A stretch of 64,000 bases of DNA from Limnobacter sp. MED105 (lineage in GTDB: Bacteria; Pseudomonadota; Gammaproteobacteria; Burkholderiales; Burkholderiaceae_B). Below the pieces are notes generated by a model that was given only the letters and a program-made list of their open reading frames with translations, was not told where the DNA came from and ran no database searches. Both the position numbers and the translations under genes were made by a program. Below, one piece after another: positions 24,879-35,945 of this stretch. Numbering within the stretch: position 1 is the stretch's first letter; every line of letters starts with the position of its first letter. Where the stretch lies: assembly GCF_000170915.1 (NCBI RefSeq), contig NZ_ABCT01000001.1, positions 1 to 64,000 on the forward strand. Reading direction: 5' to 3'.

Positions 24879-25523
24879 ATGCTTCGTTACCACACCATTC
24901 CCGTTACGCCATTTGCTCAAAATTGTTCAATCGTGTGGTGCAGTGAAACCAACAAGGCCGCAATTATCGACCCCGGCGGCGACCTGGACCAACTCACCAA
25001 AGCAATCGCGGACCGCAATCTTGAACTGCAGGCCATTTGGCTGACCCATGCGCACATCGACCATGCCGGTGGCGTGGCCGAGCTGGCGGCGAAATTGAAC
25101 TTGCCCATCATCGGGCCGCACGAAGGCGACCAGTTCTGGATTGATCGCCTGGCCGACCAAAGTCGCATGTTCAACTTTCCATTGAGTAAACCTTTCACAC
25201 CCAACCGCTGGCTGGCCGATGGCGACACAGTACAAATTGGCAATTGCACCCTGAATGTGCGCCACTGCCCTGGCCACACGCCGGGCCATGTGGTGTTTCA
25301 CTCCGAGGAGGCCAAACGTGCATTTGTGGGCGATGTTTTATTCGTGGGCAGCATGGGCCGAACCGACTTTCCCGGTGGCGACCATGAAACCCTGATCGAC
25401 AGCATCCGCAACCGCTTGTGGCCCATGGGCAACGACACCGTGTTTATTCCAGGCCACGGGCCAGAGGGAAGCTTTGGCCAGGAACGCCGAAGCAACCCGT
25501 ATGTGCGCGACCTTCAGTTTTAA
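24879..25523 (+). CDS. Glyoxalase II-like MBL hydrolase (YcbL/GloC type)
   Basis: 214-residue metallo-beta-lactamase-fold thioesterase. The metal motif THAHIDHAGG, the histidine in RHCPGHTPGHV, the aspartate in FVGDVLFVGSMGRTDFPGGD and the final FIPGHGP are all in place. YcbL-type enzymes hydrolyse S-lactoylglutathione. It lacks the extra C-terminal domain of classic GloB. The gene at 25533 follows after 9 bases, probably in one transcript. Confidence 0.88.
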   Translation: MLRYHTIPVTPFAQNCSIVWCSETNKAAIIDPGGDLDQLTKAIADRNLELQAIWLTHAHIDHAGGVAELAAKLNLPIIGPHEGDQFWIDRLADQSRMFNFPLSKPFTPNRWLADGDTVQIGNCTLNVRHCPGHTPGHVVFHSEEAKRAFVGDVLFVGSMGRTDFPGGDHETLIDSIRNRLWPMGNDTVFIPGHGPEGSFGQERRSNPYVRDLQF

Positions 25524-25532
25524 AGCATCGCC

Positions 25533-26144
25533 ATGAGCCCGTTCAATGCGCTCTTGTTTTACCTTCCAAACCATGCCTTTGCCAGGCAAGCCAAACCTGC
25601 AGTGTCTGCCGAACTTTGGCAAACTGCGCAATGCATTCAACAAAGCATTCAACACACACGCCCACCACACACGCTGGGCTTGGGCCTGATCATTCGCTAC
25701 ATGGAATGGGATGTGGCCTTGTACCGCGCAGCGCTTGAACAAGGCATGCCCCCCGCCAAAGCAGGCCTGCTGATTGAAACCATCAACTGGCAAGTGTTTG
25801 GTCCACCCATTGAATTGGGGTTCAAATTGTCGCGCTTGCGCAGTGCAAAGGTCCTGGTTCGCGCACGCTGGCTCACCGACCTGATGTTCGCAGTGATGTT
25901 CACCAAACCGTTTGCACGAACTGTGCGACGCGACAGTAATGCAGTGGTCTTCGATGTCACCCTTTGCCCGCTGGCCAACTACTTCAAAAGCCAGGGTGTA
26001 CCGGAACTAACCCGCCATGCAGCATGCAGCCTGGACCACCAAATGGCTGCCCAATGGGGCTTGCAGCTGCAGCGCACGCAAACCATTGCGCAAGAACACC
26101 CGCTGTGCGACTTCAGGTTTGTGCCACCCAAAACGCCCCGATAA
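25533..26144 (+). CDS. L-2-amino-thiazoline-4-carboxylic acid hydrolase family protein
   Basis: 203 residues. The C-terminal half holds FDVTLCPLANYFKSQG, CSLDHQMAAQWG and HPLCDFRF. This pattern of conserved cysteines, aspartates and a final CDFRF is characteristic of the ATC hydrolase family (PF14196-like). Family members may act on thiazoline or other substrates; most are uncharacterised. Its 3' end overlaps the convergent NUDIX gene by 32 bp. Confidence 0.65.
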   Translation: MSPFNALLFYLPNHAFARQAKPAVSAELWQTAQCIQQSIQHTRPPHTLGLGLIIRYMEWDVALYRAALEQGMPPAKAGLLIETINWQVFGPPIELGFKLSRLRSAKVLVRARWLTDLMFAVMFTKPFARTVRRDSNAVVFDVTLCPLANYFKSQGVPELTRHAACSLDHQMAAQWGLQLQRTQTIAQEHPLCDFRFVPPKTPR

Positions 26145-26655
26145 TCGTTTTCACATCACTCACTTCACCTGCCTTGATTTGCCGCATCAACTCGGCAGGT
26201 TCAACCAGCACCACGTCCAGAAATTCATTGTGGTCCAGCTGTCTTTCTTTCAGGGTCAAGCCACGCGCCACATACAGTTCAATTTTCTCGGTGGAATAAG
26301 AAATGACCGGGTGAATGGTGGTGATGTATTCAAGCGTTTGTGCCACATAACCGGTTTCTTCCAACAATTCTCTATGCGCTGTGGCAGCAGGGTCTTCACC
26401 GGGATCAATTTTGCCGGCCGGGAACTCCAGAAACACACGGTGTAAGGGGTAGCGAAATTGCCGCTCCATCACAAAGCGGCCATCGTCCAGAATCGGGATA
26501 ATGGCCACAGCACCGGGGTGTACCGTGTACTCGCGCACCGACTGTTCGCCATTGGGCAGGCTCACGATGTCTTGGTGCACCTTCATCAAATGCCCGTCAA
26601 ACACACGTGTGCTGGTGATACAGGTTTCTTCCAGATGCTTTTCAGAATTGGACAT
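26113..26655 (-). CDS. NUDIX hydrolase, ADP-ribose pyrophosphatase type
   Basis: About 180 residues. The NUDIX box is complete: GKIDPGEDPAATAHRELLEE, followed by TGYVA. Upstream are PGAVAIIPILDDGRFVMERQ and RYPLHRVFLEFPAG, as in ADP-ribose pyrophosphatases, which split ADP-ribose into AMP and ribose 5-phosphate. ATG 26655 is chosen by homology to the usual start; the frame extends to 26697. No strong ribosome site is visible. Confidence 0.88.
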   Translation of the reverse strand: MSNSEKHLEETCITSTRVFDGHLMKVHQDIVSLPNGEQSVREYTVHPGAVAIIPILDDGRFVMERQFRYPLHRVFLEFPAGKIDPGEDPAATAHRELLEETGYVAQTLEYITTIHPVISYSTEKIELYVARGLTLKERQLDHNEFLDVVLVEPAELMRQIKAGEVSDVKTIIGAFWVAQT

Positions 26656-26766
26656 ACACGCCACTTCAAGTAATTCAAACACCACATTTGAACACATTGA
26701 GTTCTCAGCGTTAACCCTAGGCCTGCCGGTGGTAAACTCAATCGCCTTCCTTTTGTAAATTTCCCC

Positions 26767-27987
26767 ATGTCCCTGCTGTCCAGCTTGCTATTGCTCATTG
26801 TGGTTGCCCGCTTGTTCGGCCGCCTGTTTGCACGCTACAACCAGCCCGAGCTGATCGGTGAAATTCTGGCCGGGGTATTGCTGGGCCCTGCCATTCTCGG
26901 CTTGATTGAACCCAACAAAGCCTTGGCAGGCGTCACTGAATTGGCCGTGTTCCTGATTATTCTGAATGCGGGCCTTGAAATGCGTTTTTCCGACATTGTG
27001 GGCGCCATGAAAGGGCGCGGACTCATGCTGGCTGCCATCAGTTTTTTCATTCCGTTCGGTGGCGGTGTGTTGGTGGCGGCAGCTTTCGAGCAAGACATCA
27101 TGCGCATGATCTTTTTGGGCCTGTGTATTTCAATTACAGCGCTGCCTGTGGCCGTGAAGTTAATGGACAGTCTTGGAATTTTACACACACCCATTGCCAG
27201 GTTTTCGCTGGCCACCGCGGTGGTAAACGACGTAGCTGCCCTGTTTATTTTGGGCATTGTGTTGAACTTGCCTGAAACATTGACTCTAGGTGATGCCAGC
27301 GCGGCTGTTGGCATTGCCACCCTGAAACTGATTGCCATGGGTATGGTGGTAGTGGGGCTGAACCAATTACTGAACTGGCTTGAAAAACGGAACATCAACG
27401 TGCAGGCCTTGCCTGAATCGATGATCAAGGTATTTGGTCCGGAAGCCCTGTTTGGCATCGTCATTGTGTTTGTGCTGGTGTTTGGCACCATCAGCGAGGC
27501 CCTTGGCTTTCACTTTGTGATTGGCGCTTTTTTTGGCGCGCTGTTTCTCGACAAAAAACACTTCATCGCCTCGCGCTACAAAGACCTGCAAGGTACGCTG
27601 GGGTCGATTACCAACGGGTTTCTGGGCCCAATCTTTTTCGCGTATCTGGGGCTGGAACTACAACTGGTCAGCTTAAGTGAATGGAACTTCCCGCTGGTGG
27701 TTATTGTGGTGTCAATTGTCACCAAACTGTTTGCAGGCTGGTTGGGTGGTTTAATGGTGGGCATGGACCACCGGGAATCACTGGGCCTGGGGGCTGTGCT
27801 TAACGGCCGTGGCGTGATGGAACTGGTTGTGGCTGGCATTGCCTACCAAAACGGCTTTATCGGCCCCACCATGTTCTCAACCCTGGTATTGATGGGCATA
27901 GTCACTACCTTCCTGACACCTATTTTCTTCAAGCAGGTGTACCGGGGCAACAAGCTCGAAGAATATCGCCAGGAAAGCCGTAGCTGA
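26767..27987 (+). CDS. Cation:proton antiporter (CPA2/KefB-like)
   Basis: 406-residue membrane protein with about 12 spans. It begins with a typical monovalent cation:proton antiporter segment (NQPELIGEILAGVLLGPAILG). The conserved unwound-helix region contains ATAVVNDVAALFIL, with the key Asn-Asp pair, and later LNGRGVMELVVAGIAYQNG. There is no RCK/TrkA-N domain, so it lacks the regulatory part of KefB/C. Likely exchanges Na+ or K+ for H+; the ion is not determined. Confidence 0.88.
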   Translation: MSLLSSLLLLIVVARLFGRLFARYNQPELIGEILAGVLLGPAILGLIEPNKALAGVTELAVFLIILNAGLEMRFSDIVGAMKGRGLMLAAISFFIPFGGGVLVAAAFEQDIMRMIFLGLCISITALPVAVKLMDSLGILHTPIARFSLATAVVNDVAALFILGIVLNLPETLTLGDASAAVGIATLKLIAMGMVVVGLNQLLNWLEKRNINVQALPESMIKVFGPEALFGIVIVFVLVFGTISEALGFHFVIGAFFGALFLDKKHFIASRYKDLQGTLGSITNGFLGPIFFAYLGLELQLVSLSEWNFPLVVIVVSIVTKLFAGWLGGLMVGMDHRESLGLGAVLNGRGVMELVVAGIAYQNGFIGPTMFSTLVLMGIVTTFLTPIFFKQVYRGNKLEEYRQESRS

Positions 27988-27989
27988 TT

Positions 27990-28784
27990 TCACTCCGCTT
28001 TTTTTACCGCCATGGCGTGCCCAGGCCAGGTTATTTCAAGTTCATAGGCAATTGACCGCGACAGTCCGTCCAGGTCTGGGAACAGCGTGGCGTGGGTGAT
28101 GTTCATTCGGTAAAGCGCCAACATGGCTTCCTTGCGAAGGCTGGCGGGCAGAACAAATTTGCGAATCATCGCAGGGCCCGTCTCATAGTGCTGAATGATT
28201 TCGTCGATCGGCTTGTCCAGCACACCGGGCACCACGAAAGTACCCGACTGCGCCACCAATCGCCCGTCCATTCGATCGGGCTCACCCACCCACATGATGT
28301 CGTTGGTGTTCGATGCAAAATAACGCTCAAAATTACCCTGAATTCGCGGATCAATCATGTCACGGTGCAGGGTGGCATTGTTGCTGGGTGTGGCCATCCA
28401 CAAACGGGGCGTGTCCAGCGCAAATACCGCCGAATTTTTAACCGCCCTTTCCAGCGCAAAAAATGCAGCGACGAAAGGCGATTTGGTGAAATCGAGCATG
28501 CGCGTAGGCGCACCGTGATGCTGCATCAGTGCAAGGCATCGAACATCGTCATCCAGCACGCTGGCATCGGGCAAATAATTGTGCGCTTTGCGACGGAAAA
28601 TCCGGAAGGCGCGCTCTTCCCGTGAACGCCAGGTGGCTTTGTCGGGCACATAGTTGTGCAAGTAGCGGGACAAAGAACTTAGCAAAGACCAGTCCGCATC
28701 CTGCAAACCCCGAAAAGCCCAACCATCGCACTCAGAAGTCAAGGCAACGAATTCGTTCCAGTTGGTAATTTGTAGGGTGTCCAA
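27990..28784 (-). CDS. FRG-domain protein
   Basis: About 264 residues. The N-terminal FRG domain is recognised from WAFRGLQDADWSLLSSLSRY (the naming Phe-Arg-Gly triplet) and LALMQHHGAPTRMLDFTKSP, the family hallmark. The biochemical activity of FRG proteins is unknown; they are common in accessory and defence-related neighbourhoods. TTG 28784 is favoured because GAGGAG lies 6 bases upstream; TTG 28790 overlaps that site. It ends 2 bp from the convergent antiporter gene, and there is no partner gene. Confidence 0.8.
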   Translation of the reverse strand: MDTLQITNWNEFVALTSECDGWAFRGLQDADWSLLSSLSRYLHNYVPDKATWRSREERAFRIFRRKAHNYLPDASVLDDDVRCLALMQHHGAPTRMLDFTKSPFVAAFFALERAVKNSAVFALDTPRLWMATPSNNATLHRDMIDPRIQGNFERYFASNTNDIMWVGEPDRMDGRLVAQSGTFVVPGVLDKPIDEIIQHYETGPAMIRKFVLPASLRKEAMLALYRMNITHATLFPDLDGLSRSIAYELEITWPGHAMAVKKAE

Positions 28785-28812
28785 AATCAACTCCTCAACT
28801 GTATCTGCCGAC

Positions 28813-31572
28813 TCAACCGCTGTTTCTCAAGCCGGTGGCAATGCCGTTGATCGACAAATGCACGCCACGGGCCACGCGTTCATCCAGTTCGCCCTGGCGG
28901 TGCCTGCGCAGCAACTCCACCTGCACATGGTTCAGCGGGTCAACATACGGGAAACGCGCTTCAATGGAACGTTTCAGCAAGGGGTTATCGGAAAGCAGTT
29001 CTTCCTGCCCGGTCAGCCACAACAATCCCTCCACGGCGCGGGCGTGTTCTGCGGCAATGCGGCCAAATACTTTCTCGCGCAATTCAGCATCTTCCACCAT
29101 GGCTGCGTAACGCGATGCAATGGCCATGTCGGCCTTGGCCAGCACCATGTTCAATGTAGACAGCATGGTGTTGAAGAATGGCCATTGTTTGGCCATGGCT
29201 TGCAGGTCAAGCAATTCCGCTTCAGTCAAACTGCTGCGCAACGTAGCCACCGCTATGCCAAAACCATACCAGCCTGGCAGCATGACACGGCTTTGCGCCC
29301 AACTGAACACCCATGGAATGGCACGTAAATCTTCAATGGTCCAATTGGCTTTGCGTGAAGCAGGGCGGCTGCCAATGTTCAAACTGGCAATCTCGGATAT
29401 CACCGTAGACTGTTTGAAGTACTCCAGAAAACCATCGGTGTTGTACACCAAATCACGATAGGCATTGAAGGCATGGTTCGACAACTTCGCCATCAGTTCC
29501 AGGTACTTGCTTGGCACTTCACGGGTCAGTTCGGTGTGCTCGGAAACCATCAGGTTTGCAGACACCAACACCTCCAGGTTGCGCCTGCCCAGCGATTCAA
29601 TGCCGTACTTGGCGGCGATCACTTCGCCTTGTTCGGTCAGGCGAATTCGGCCGTCGACCGCACCCGGTGGCTGACCCAAAATGGCGTGGTAACTGGAACC
29701 GCCACCACGACCCACAGAACCACCCCGGCCGTGGAACAGGCGAATTTTAATACCGTGTTTTGCAAACACATCCACCAAACCAATTTCGGCCTGGTACAGG
29801 CTCCAACCGGAAGTGACAAAACCACCGTCCTTGTTGCTGTCTGAGTAGCCCAGCATCACCTCCTGCACATGCCCGCGAGAGGCCACCAAAGCTCGGTACT
29901 CGGCAATGTCAAACAGTGTCGCCATGATTGCAGGGGCAGCCTGCAGGTCTTCAATGGTTTCAAACAGCGGCACAATGTTCACCGCCAATTCACCTGTGGC
30001 CACATTGAGTAAATGGGCTTCTTTCAACAACACCGCCAGCTCAAGCAAATCACTTACCGACGCTGTTTTGGAAATAATGCAGTTTTGAATGGCCGACACA
30101 CCCAGCACCTGATGCGCCAATTTGGCTTTTCTGAAAATTGCCATTTCAGAATGCGTGCGTTCGCTGTACTGCAAAGAATCGCTGAACAACAAACGGGGGG
30201 TGCGCAACTCGGCACACAACAAAGCCACGCGCTCAGCCTCGCTGCTGGCCAAATAATCGGTTTTCCCCAAGGTGGATTGCTTAAGCAGGTCGGCCACCAC
30301 CGCTTCGAACACATCGCTGTTCTGACGCAAATCGAGCGCCATCAGCGAGAAACCAAATACCTTCACTTTGCGGGCCAACAGAGCCAGTCGCCCTTCGGCA
30401 ATCCGCTGCATGCCGTTCTCGCTCAGTGCGCTGAACAGGGTATTCAAATCGGACAGCAAACCGGCAGGGCTTGAATAGGCCTGGGCCGTGCACTCACCTT
30501 GGACTGCTTGTTGCAAAGTGGCTTGAAGCCGGTTGCGGATCGCCACGCAGGCACGGCGCAAGGTTTCGTCCATGCGGTGGGCTGAGTCTTCGCCCGATGT
30601 ATTGGCCAAATCCGTTAATGGCGGGTTGGGCTTCAAGAAATAATCTGTAACGCTAAATTCGCGTATCAGGCAATTCACCTCGGCCAGGTAATGCTCCAGC
30701 ACTTTACTGCTTTGAATTTTCAAAGTCGTGTCCAGCACCTGCGCAGTCACAAACGGGTTGCCATCGCGGTCGCCACCAATCCACGAGCCCACGGTCAGCA
30801 CCTTGCCCAGCGGGTCTTCGTTCACCGGCAAAAAGTTATCGGTACTGGGCAAGCTCAACAGGCTTTGCAACTTGCGGTACACCTGCGGCACCTGGGCAAA
30901 AAAAGTGGAATCGAAATAGGCCAGTGCGTTATTCACCTCGTCTATGACACTCAACTTGTTTCGGCGCAGCAGGCGGGTTTGAAACAGGCGCTGTACAGCT
31001 GCTTTCAGCTCATCACGCCAGGCATTGGCCTCCTCAAGCGTCAATTGAATTTCATCGCGGTGGCGAATCAACGCAATGATGCTTTGCTGTGCATCCAGCA
31101 CACTCTTGCGCTGTACCTCGGTGGGGTGCGCAGTCAACACCGGCACCGATTCGGTTTTCTTCAAACGCGCAAGCACAGCGTCGCGATTCACGCCGACACG
31201 GCTCAACTCGGCAATCGTGTAATCCAGGCTGGCCTCACGCGCGGGCATTCCGGCCAACTCATGCTGGCGGTTGCGGCGAATCAAATGGCAGTCCTCGGCA
31301 ATGTTGCTCAACATTGAGAAAATCGAGAATGAGCGAATCAGCGAAATGGTTTCATCTTGAGTCAAGGCCTCAAGTCGCGCTTCCAGTTTGGTGCGCGCTG
31401 CATTGTCATCAAACCGGCGGTACTGCACCGACAACTGGCGCACTTCTTCAATGGCCGCAAACACGGGCAAGCCCTGTTGCTCGGCAATTATTTCGCCCAA
31501 CAAGGCGCCCAGCAGGCGAATGTCGTCGCGCAGTTGAGAGTCTTTTTCTTCATCGTTTAATTGCTTGTTCAC
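28813..31572 (-). CDS. ppc: Phosphoenolpyruvate carboxylase
   Basis: 919 residues. It carboxylates PEP to oxaloacetate, refilling the TCA cycle. Diagnostic sites are VLTAHPTEVQRKSVL (first catalytic His), GYSDSNKDGG, FHGRGGSVGRGGG (the mobile loop with the catalytic arginine), and the C-terminal GIATGLRNSG that contributes to the active site. GTG 31572 is chosen because it overlaps the zwf stop as GTGA and follows AGAGGA; the frame extends to 31590 inside zwf. Coupling to zwf suggests joint control with glucose catabolism. Confidence 0.96.
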   Translation of the reverse strand: MNKQLNDEEKDSQLRDDIRLLGALLGEIIAEQQGLPVFAAIEEVRQLSVQYRRFDDNAARTKLEARLEALTQDETISLIRSFSIFSMLSNIAEDCHLIRRNRQHELAGMPAREASLDYTIAELSRVGVNRDAVLARLKKTESVPVLTAHPTEVQRKSVLDAQQSIIALIRHRDEIQLTLEEANAWRDELKAAVQRLFQTRLLRRNKLSVIDEVNNALAYFDSTFFAQVPQVYRKLQSLLSLPSTDNFLPVNEDPLGKVLTVGSWIGGDRDGNPFVTAQVLDTTLKIQSSKVLEHYLAEVNCLIREFSVTDYFLKPNPPLTDLANTSGEDSAHRMDETLRRACVAIRNRLQATLQQAVQGECTAQAYSSPAGLLSDLNTLFSALSENGMQRIAEGRLALLARKVKVFGFSLMALDLRQNSDVFEAVVADLLKQSTLGKTDYLASSEAERVALLCAELRTPRLLFSDSLQYSERTHSEMAIFRKAKLAHQVLGVSAIQNCIISKTASVSDLLELAVLLKEAHLLNVATGELAVNIVPLFETIEDLQAAPAIMATLFDIAEYRALVASRGHVQEVMLGYSDSNKDGGFVTSGWSLYQAEIGLVDVFAKHGIKIRLFHGRGGSVGRGGGSSYHAILGQPPGAVDGRIRLTEQGEVIAAKYGIESLGRRNLEVLVSANLMVSEHTELTREVPSKYLELMAKLSNHAFNAYRDLVYNTDGFLEYFKQSTVISEIASLNIGSRPASRKANWTIEDLRAIPWVFSWAQSRVMLPGWYGFGIAVATLRSSLTEAELLDLQAMAKQWPFFNTMLSTLNMVLAKADMAIASRYAAMVEDAELREKVFGRIAAEHARAVEGLLWLTGQEELLSDNPLLKRSIEARFPYVDPLNHVQVELLRRHRQGELDERVARGVHLSINGIATGLRNSG

Positions 31573-33035
31573 AATCCATCCTCTGACCAAATTGCACCGG
31601 CCCGCATCGCCATGGCAGTGGCCGCTGAGGGGCCATACGTGCCGCTGGTGTAAGGCACAGGTTCCATGCTGTGGCTTTTCAAGTCATTCAAAATGCGGTC
31701 GACAAATTGCCACTGTGTTTGTACCTCATCCCGGCGCAAAAACAAGCCCAAGCGACCACGCAAAATATCGGTGATCAAACGCTCGTAAGCATCGCGCACA
31801 GGAATGCGCCAGGTGTTGAAAAAATCAAGGTCCAGTGACACCGGCTTCAAGCGTTCACGTTCACCCGGCGTTTTTGCGAGCAACTTCAGTTCAAGTTTGT
31901 CCTCGGGTTGCAGGTGAATCACCAACTGGTTACCCACCCACTGGCCACCCACGGGTTCGAACAAAGGCTTGGGCACATCGCGAAACTGAATCACGATTTC
32001 CGCGAAGCGGCGCGGCATCCGTTTGCCGGTTCGCACTAAAAACGGCACGCCTGCCCAGCGCCAGGTTTGCACTTCGGTGCGAAACGACACATAGGTTTCG
32101 GTGGTGGAATTTGCAGCCACTCCTTTCTCGTCGCGGTACTTGGGCACAGGCTGGCCTTTCACATAGCCCTCGCCATACTGGCCCACCACAATTTCCGGAA
32201 TTCCGGTGACCTGCGGCACTTTCAGTGATCGCAACACCTTCAGCTTTTCATCGCGCAGGGAATTTGCTTCCAGGCTGACTGGTGGTTCCATGGCCACCGT
32301 GGCCAGCAACTGCAGCATGTGGCTTTGAACCATGTCGCGCAGCGCACCGGCATGTTCGTAAAAACCGGCGCGGTCTTCCACACCCAGGTCTTCAGCCACG
32401 GTAATTTGTACATGGGCCACATGTTCGCGGGTCAACAATGGTTCGAAAATCCGATTGCCCAAACGCAGTGCCAACAAATTCTGTACCGCCTGTTTGCCCA
32501 GGTAATGATCGATTCGATAAACCTGTGATTCATCCAGTTTGGCGGCCACGGCTTCTTCAATCAGTGCTGATTCTTTGGCATTGAAACCCAAGGGTTTTTC
32601 TAGAACCAAGCGAAGCCTGGACGGATCCCGCACGGTAGGAATGCAATTGATCAAATCAATGAATCGCGAAGAAGGCAGGGCAGCGTAATGCACCACAGGT
32701 TCGGGGCTGCCGGTCACTGCATTGGCCATGGCTCTGCACGATTCGGGCGTGCCCAGCACCACTTGCAAGGTGTGCAGATACGGCAGCAAAGCCGGAATCG
32801 ATTCCCGTGCTGCTTCATCGCCCGCAGCTTTCAGAAACGAATCGACTTGAGCCAAAGCCTCTTCAGGGCTCAGGGCTTCGCGTTGTGCAAAAATGATTCT
32901 GGATTCCGCAGAAAAGTATCCCGATTTTGCCAAGTGTCCCAGTGCGGGAATAATTTTACGCTTGGCCAAATCGCCGCCTGCCCCATGCAACACAAAGGTG
33001 AAAGCGCCAACGGGCAAGGGGGAATTGTCGGTCAT
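31569..33035 (-). CDS. zwf: Glucose-6-phosphate 1-dehydrogenase
   Basis: 488 residues. It oxidises glucose 6-phosphate to 6-phosphogluconolactone with NAD(P)+. The Rossmann N-terminus FVLHGAGGDLAKRKIIPAL is followed by the active-site signature YRIDHYLGKQAVQN and by EKPLG. It is divergent from edd; the 107-bp gap holds a HexR-like box. No pgl gene (6-phosphogluconolactonase) is seen in the window. The stop overlaps the ppc start by 4 bases. Confidence 0.96.
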   Translation of the reverse strand: MTDNSPLPVGAFTFVLHGAGGDLAKRKIIPALGHLAKSGYFSAESRIIFAQREALSPEEALAQVDSFLKAAGDEAARESIPALLPYLHTLQVVLGTPESCRAMANAVTGSPEPVVHYAALPSSRFIDLINCIPTVRDPSRLRLVLEKPLGFNAKESALIEEAVAAKLDESQVYRIDHYLGKQAVQNLLALRLGNRIFEPLLTREHVAHVQITVAEDLGVEDRAGFYEHAGALRDMVQSHMLQLLATVAMEPPVSLEANSLRDEKLKVLRSLKVPQVTGIPEIVVGQYGEGYVKGQPVPKYRDEKGVAANSTTETYVSFRTEVQTWRWAGVPFLVRTGKRMPRRFAEIVIQFRDVPKPLFEPVGGQWVGNQLVIHLQPEDKLELKLLAKTPGERERLKPVSLDLDFFNTWRIPVRDAYERLITDILRGRLGLFLRRDEVQTQWQFVDRILNDLKSHSMEPVPYTSGTYGPSAATAMAMRAGAIWSEDGL

Positions 33036-33084
33036 TTTAGGTTCCAGATCAGTTGATCAAGTTAGTTACATTAATTGCTAGTTT

Positions 33085-33103
33085 TTTGTAATTATGTTAC
33101 AAA
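33085..33103. promoter_or_regulatory. HexR-like operator between zwf and edd
   Basis: TTTGTAA and TTACAAA are perfectly inverted around 5 bases. This matches the TGTAA-N5-TTACA core described for HexR, the KDPG-responsive repressor of zwf, edd and eda in many proteobacteria. It is placed to control zwf-ppc and edd-eda together. No hexR gene is present in the window. Confidence 0.72.
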
Positions 33104-33142
33104 CACTGCACATTCACAAGTTATCTTCTCGAGGTTTGCGCC

Positions 33143-34936
<1,794 letters not shown>

Positions 34937-34950
34937 AACAAGGACAAGCC

Positions 34951-35619
34951 ATGAACACGCAACCCTCCCCCGACACTCGAGCCGAACGCACCCGCAACTG
35001 GTTACAACAAGGTGTTTTGCCGGTGGTGGTGATTCCCAATGTAAAACAGGGTTTGGAAATCGCCGAAGGCTTGTGTGCGGGCGGTATTACACAAATTGAA
35101 ATTACGCTGCGCACCCCCGAGGCGCTGCAAGCCTTGGGTGAAATAGCCAAACGCTTTCCCGACATGAATGTGTCTGCCGGCACGGTGCTGACACCAGCGC
35201 AGTTTGATCGAGCCGCTGACCTGGGGGCAACGCTGTTCATTTCGCCTGGCCTAACGGAAGTGCTGGCCGAGCATGCCTTGAACAAGGGATATGCCTGGGT
35301 GCCGGGTGTGGCCACTGCATCGGAAATGATGCGTGGGCTTGAACTGGGGTTTGAATTGCTGAAATTTTTCCCGGCCATGGCGGCTGGTGGCCCCAAAGCC
35401 CTTGCTGGCATTACAGCGCCATTGGCCGCGGCACGCGTTGTGCCCACAGGTGGCGTAACACTTGAAAACCTGCCGCAGTGGCGTGAAATCAAGGCCGTGC
35501 AAGCGGTGGGCGGCACATGGCTGACTGCGGGGCTGGACGGGGTGGCCAATGTAGCCAAGGTGGTTGAGCAGCGCGCGGCGCTGGCCATGGCGGCGTGGAA
35601 CAACACGGTGCTGGTTTAA
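34951..35619 (+). CDS. eda: KDPG/KHG aldolase
   Basis: 222 residues. It cleaves KDPG to pyruvate and glyceraldehyde 3-phosphate. The TIM-barrel active site is intact: EITLRTPEAL (catalytic Glu), SAGTVLTPAQ, LLKFFPAMAAGG (Schiff-base Lys) and VVPTGGV (phosphate loop). ATG 34951 is chosen from homology and AAGGA upstream; the frame runs back into edd. Directly after its stop begins a 43-bp imperfect tandem repeat and then structured element A. Confidence 0.95.
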   Translation: MNTQPSPDTRAERTRNWLQQGVLPVVVIPNVKQGLEIAEGLCAGGITQIEITLRTPEALQALGEIAKRFPDMNVSAGTVLTPAQFDRAADLGATLFISPGLTEVLAEHALNKGYAWVPGVATASEMMRGLELGFELLKFFPAMAAGGPKALAGITAPLAAARVVPTGGVTLENLPQWREIKAVQAVGGTWLTAGLDGVANVAKVVEQRAALAMAAWNNTVLV

Positions 35620-35687
35620 TCGGCTTGGGTTCAGCTCTCTCGCAGCTTTCTTAATCGCCCAATTGGCTTGGGTTCCGATCTCTCGCC
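35620..35687. repeat. 43-bp imperfect tandem repeat bordering structured element A
   Basis: About 1.6 copies of a 43-bp unit start immediately after the eda stop. GGCTTGGGTTC...CTCTCGC occurs at about 35622-35645 and again at about 35664-35686. The inner part of the second copy also forms the outer arm of element A. It has no coding character. Confidence 0.6.
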
Positions 35688-35836
35688 AGAAAACCTGATT
35701 GTCCCTTTTTGAGATTCACCCTGACTCACCTCGCTCGGCAAAAGAGCGGGCCGAGTCTCGGTGCCGGCCTGCGGCCGACCGTGGCGGATGAATTCAAACG
35801 GGCAGGTTTTCTTGAAGGCGAGGCGATCGAAACACC
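35671..35836 (-). repeat. Structured palindromic element, copy A (minus orientation)
   Basis: Core 35688-35812. On the minus strand the core is closed by AGAAAACCTG / CAGGTTTTCT. It contains hairpin 1 (TCGGCC, loop GCA, GGCCGG) and hairpin 2 (ACCGAG-A-CTCGGC, loop, GCCGAG), the distal part of hairpin 2 being degraded. Outer arms (GGCGAG...GATCG on both sides) extend the palindrome. Copies B and C have the same design but different bases. The 130 bp between A and B (to about 35945) hold nothing I can recognise. Confidence 0.75.
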
Positions 35837-35945
35837 GCCGCCGATTGGGCGATGAAATCAGCCGTGAGTCGCGTTGTAGTGGAGAAACGCTGCTCGGGAG
35901 ACCTAGGAACCGAACTAGCAGATGTGCGCACTCTGCGGGTTTGAG

